Shown here piece by piece: positions 6,688 through 7,469 of a stretch of DNA of 7,469 bases. This DNA comes from Chloroflexota bacterium (GTDB lineage: Bacteria > Chloroflexota > Dehalococcoidia > Tepidiformales > Tepidiformaceae): NCBI GenBank assembly GCA_021823905.1, contig JAKALX010000174.1:1-7469 (forward strand), written 5' to 3'. Position numbers and translations under genes: made by a program. Numbering within the stretch: position 1 is the first letter of the stretch; each line of letters begins with the position of its first letter. A model generated the notes under the pieces. It was not told where the DNA came from and did no database searches. It saw only the letters and a list, made by a program, of their open reading frames with translations.

Positions 6688-6885
6688 CTAGATGAGCGGG
6701 ATGAAGCGGCCAACGTTCATGACCGTCCGGGCGCGAAGAAACGCGGCAAGGCCACGCTCGTGCGAAGCGTGAGCTGGCGCCTTCTTCGGCTGCTCGCGAC
6801 GGGTGTAGTACTCCTCGCGAAAGCGAGCTTGTGCGGAGGGCTCGCCGGTTGGCACCGCGTGGAAATGGCTCAATTCGTAGGACAT
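6688..6885 (-). CDS. Small protein of unknown function (65 residues)
   Basis: I do not recognise a family. The protein is 65 residues, basic, with no cysteine, signal peptide or membrane segment. It has a Tyr/His-containing start (MSYELSHFHAV), a charged, arginine- and lysine-rich middle (about residues 21-35), four histidines (7, 9, 39, 42), a likely short helix AAFLRART (47-54) and a hydrophobic end, GRFIPLI. It is supported as a real gene by context rather than homology. A purine-rich Shine-Dalgarno (AGAGAGGGAGAG on the minus strand) stands five bases before the ATG at 6885, a full -35/-10 promoter lies upstream with a palindrome over the start site, and a strong terminator follows the stop. 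An in-frame start at 6924 is rejected because it lies inside the palindrome, upstream of the predicted transcription start. Small DNA- or RNA-binding protein is one guess. Confidence 0.65.
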   Translation of the reverse strand: MSYELSHFHAVPTGEPSAQARFREEYYTRREQPKKAPAHASHERGLAAFLRARTVMNVGRFIPLI

Positions 6886-6902
6886 TGGAGCTCTCCCTCT
6901 CT

Positions 6903-6926
6903 TTGTGATTGTGCGAACAATCACAA
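6903..6926. promoter_or_regulatory. Perfect 24-bp palindrome, likely operator
   Basis: TTGTGATTGT (6903-6912), the spacer GCGA and ACAATCACAA (6917-6926) are perfectly complementary 10-base arms. The site overlaps the last bases of the -10 box and covers the predicted start of transcription (about 6918) of the 65-residue gene, a usual place for a repressor. It is AT-rich against a GC-rich background. It is not a CRP site: TGTGA and TCACA are separated by 12 bases, not 6. In RNA it could form a 10-bp hairpin, for example in read-through transcripts from the VOC gene, but no T-run follows it. Confidence 0.65.
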
Positions 6927-6953
6927 TATACGGGAAAACGGCCAGGAAGTGAA
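6925..6953 (-). promoter_or_regulatory. Sigma70-type promoter of the 65-residue gene
   Basis: On the minus strand TTCACT (6953-6948) and TATATT (6930-6925) stand exactly 17 bases apart, matching four of six and five of six positions of the TTGACA and TATAAT consensus. Transcription would begin near 6918, giving a leader of about 33 bases that contains the Shine-Dalgarno. The promoter lies in the 102-base gap after the VOC gene, so the small gene can be expressed on its own. Confidence 0.65.
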
Positions 6954-6987
6954 GCTCGACCGGGTTAACATCGGAGACTTCGATACG

Positions 6988-7371
6988 CTACGCCCGCCAG
7001 AGCGATAGCACGAAGCCGTCCGGGCCCATCACCTGGCACTCCTCGCGGTCCCCGTCCACGTACGGCGCGGTAACGGCGAGTCCGCCCCGGCGCTGAGCGG
7101 CGGCGAAGGCGCGGCCAACGTCCGCGACGCGGAAGCGCAACTCCGCGCCAACCCCGCGAGCGAGGCCCTCCCTCGCCAGCGCCTGGTACCAGGGATGACC
7201 GCGATAGGCCTCGTCGGCGTGGATCATCACGGTGCTGTCGCCAGCTTTGAGCGAGGCGAAGCCGGGGTGGCGCTCCACGACATCGAGGCCCGCGACCTCC
7301 TCCAGGAAGCCCGCGAGGGCGAAAACGTCGGTGCTCCAGAGAATGATCCCAAACGTGCCGTCGGCGCTCAT
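6988..7371 (-). CDS. VOC-fold (glyoxalase/bleomycin-resistance superfamily) protein
   Basis: This 127-residue protein has the vicinal oxygen chelate fold. The first repeat opens with FGIILWSTDVFALAGFLEEV (7-26) followed by GLDVVERH (28-35), the usual strand, helix and 'GL.vv' pattern. The second has AELRFRVADVGRAFAAA (76-92) and ends in VMGPDGFVLSLW (114-125), the standard end of the second repeat. In metal-dependent members a histidine in the first strand and a glutamate after DPDG bind the metal. By eye these positions are G8 and S123 here, so it may bind a ligand without metal or lack glyoxalase-type activity. The ATG at 7371 is preferred over a GTG at 7401 because GAGGT (7380-7376) precedes it, the fold begins at residue 7, and the GTG overlaps the -10 box. 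The substrate cannot be named; antibiotic binding is possible but unsupported. Confidence 0.85.
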   Translation of the reverse strand: MSADGTFGIILWSTDVFALAGFLEEVAGLDVVERHPGFASLKAGDSTVMIHADEAYRGHPWYQALAREGLARGVGAELRFRVADVGRAFAAAQRRGGLAVTAPYVDGDREECQVMGPDGFVLSLWRA

Positions 7372-7399
7372 GGCGACCTCGAAAGCCTGCGTTGACCCC

Positions 7400-7405
7400 A
7401 CTATA
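7400..7405 (-). promoter_or_regulatory. Putative -10 box of the VOC gene
   Basis: TATAGT (7405-7400 on the minus strand) matches five of six -10 positions. Transcription from near 7393 would give a leader of about 22 bases holding the GAGGT site. No -35 stands at 16-18 bases: TTGACC (7417-7412) is only 6 bases away and TTGTCA (7432-7427) is 21 away. The box is bracketed by TTGACC at 7392-7397 and GGTCAA at 7412-7417 (plus-strand reading), an inverted repeat with centres 20 bases apart. A weak -35 suggests dependence on an activator, which is inference. Confidence 0.4.
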
Positions 7406-7419
7406 ACTGTCGGTCAAGT

Positions 7420-7443
7420 GTTAAGGTGACAACTCACCATAAC
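7420..7443. promoter_or_regulatory. Imperfect 24-bp dyad upstream of the VOC gene
   Basis: GTTAAGGTGA (7420-7429), the spacer CAAC and TCACCATAAC (7434-7443) are complementary at nine of ten arm positions; only A7424/A7439 fails. Its centre lies about 38 bases upstream of the predicted start of the VOC transcript and covers the badly spaced TTGTCA, a place used by activators that contact polymerase. It has the same 10-4-10 layout as the palindrome at 6903-6926 but a different arm sequence, so a shared regulator is not implied. The last 26 bases of the window (7444-7469) show nothing I can name. Confidence 0.45.
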
Positions 7444-7469
7444 GCTCCGCCCACGGGAACTGCCCGCGG

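Noticed and set aside
6603..6690. Sign of horizontal transfer or an insertion boundary between the permease and the minus-strand genes
   Set aside because: Base composition dips only around the promoter and palindrome. No target-site duplication, terminal inverted repeat, integrase or tRNA is seen.
6904..6925. A CRP/FNR site from TGTGA and TCACA
   Set aside because: The half-sites are 12 bases apart, not the 6 needed for CRP, and the palindrome extends further in both directions.
6634..7008. A 124-codon plus-strand frame starting with GTG
   Set aside because: It starts inside the terminator stem, crosses the palindrome and promoter of the small minus-strand gene, has no Shine-Dalgarno, and its product shows no recognisable pattern.

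Overview
The window is a GC-rich (by eye about two thirds GC) stretch of a bacterial chromosome. It carries five genes I can support. Three features suggest, without proving, a Chloroflexota-like lineage such as the Dehalococcoidia: a stand-alone Lrp-type ligand-binding (RAM) protein, an oversized FtsX-type permease with no MacA or TolC partner in view, and an apparently leaderless lepA. I see no tRNA or rRNA genes, CRISPR arrays, insertion sequences or phage genes.

Left part, plus strand. lepA (EF4, 57-1880) is complete and canonical. Its GTG start lies six bases after a TACACT -10 box, so the mRNA probably begins at the start codon. A canonical G-quadruplex motif on the opposite strand fills the place where a -35 box would be. 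After a short heptamer repeat comes an 80-residue stand-alone RAM protein (2022-2264) with its own extended -10 promoter and a Shine-Dalgarno site.

Middle part, plus strand. A two-gene unit encodes an ABC exporter of the MacB/LolD/FtsE class: an ATPase (2400-3143), then nine bases later a 1153-residue permease (3153-6614). The permease has two FtsX modules with two extracytoplasmic domains and an expanded central block of about eight membrane helices. Together they would form a mechanotransmission-type transporter; its substrate is not evident. The ATPase leader can form several small hairpins, two of which could cover the ribosome binding site.

Right part, minus strand and convergent with the rest. 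A VOC-fold (glyoxalase/bleomycin-resistance superfamily) protein (7371-6988) appears to lack two of the usual metal ligands. It is followed by a 65-residue protein of unknown family (6885-6688). The small gene has a full sigma70-type promoter with a perfect 10-4-10 palindrome over its -10 box and start site, and it ends in a strong intrinsic terminator. An imperfect dyad of the same geometry lies upstream of the VOC gene. These look like two separately regulated small units.

Most of the window is ordinary housekeeping and transport. The items most worth a second look are the leaderless, G-quadruplex-fronted lepA promoter, the enlarged permease, and the operator-controlled unknown small protein. 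I do not see a clear new multi-gene system.
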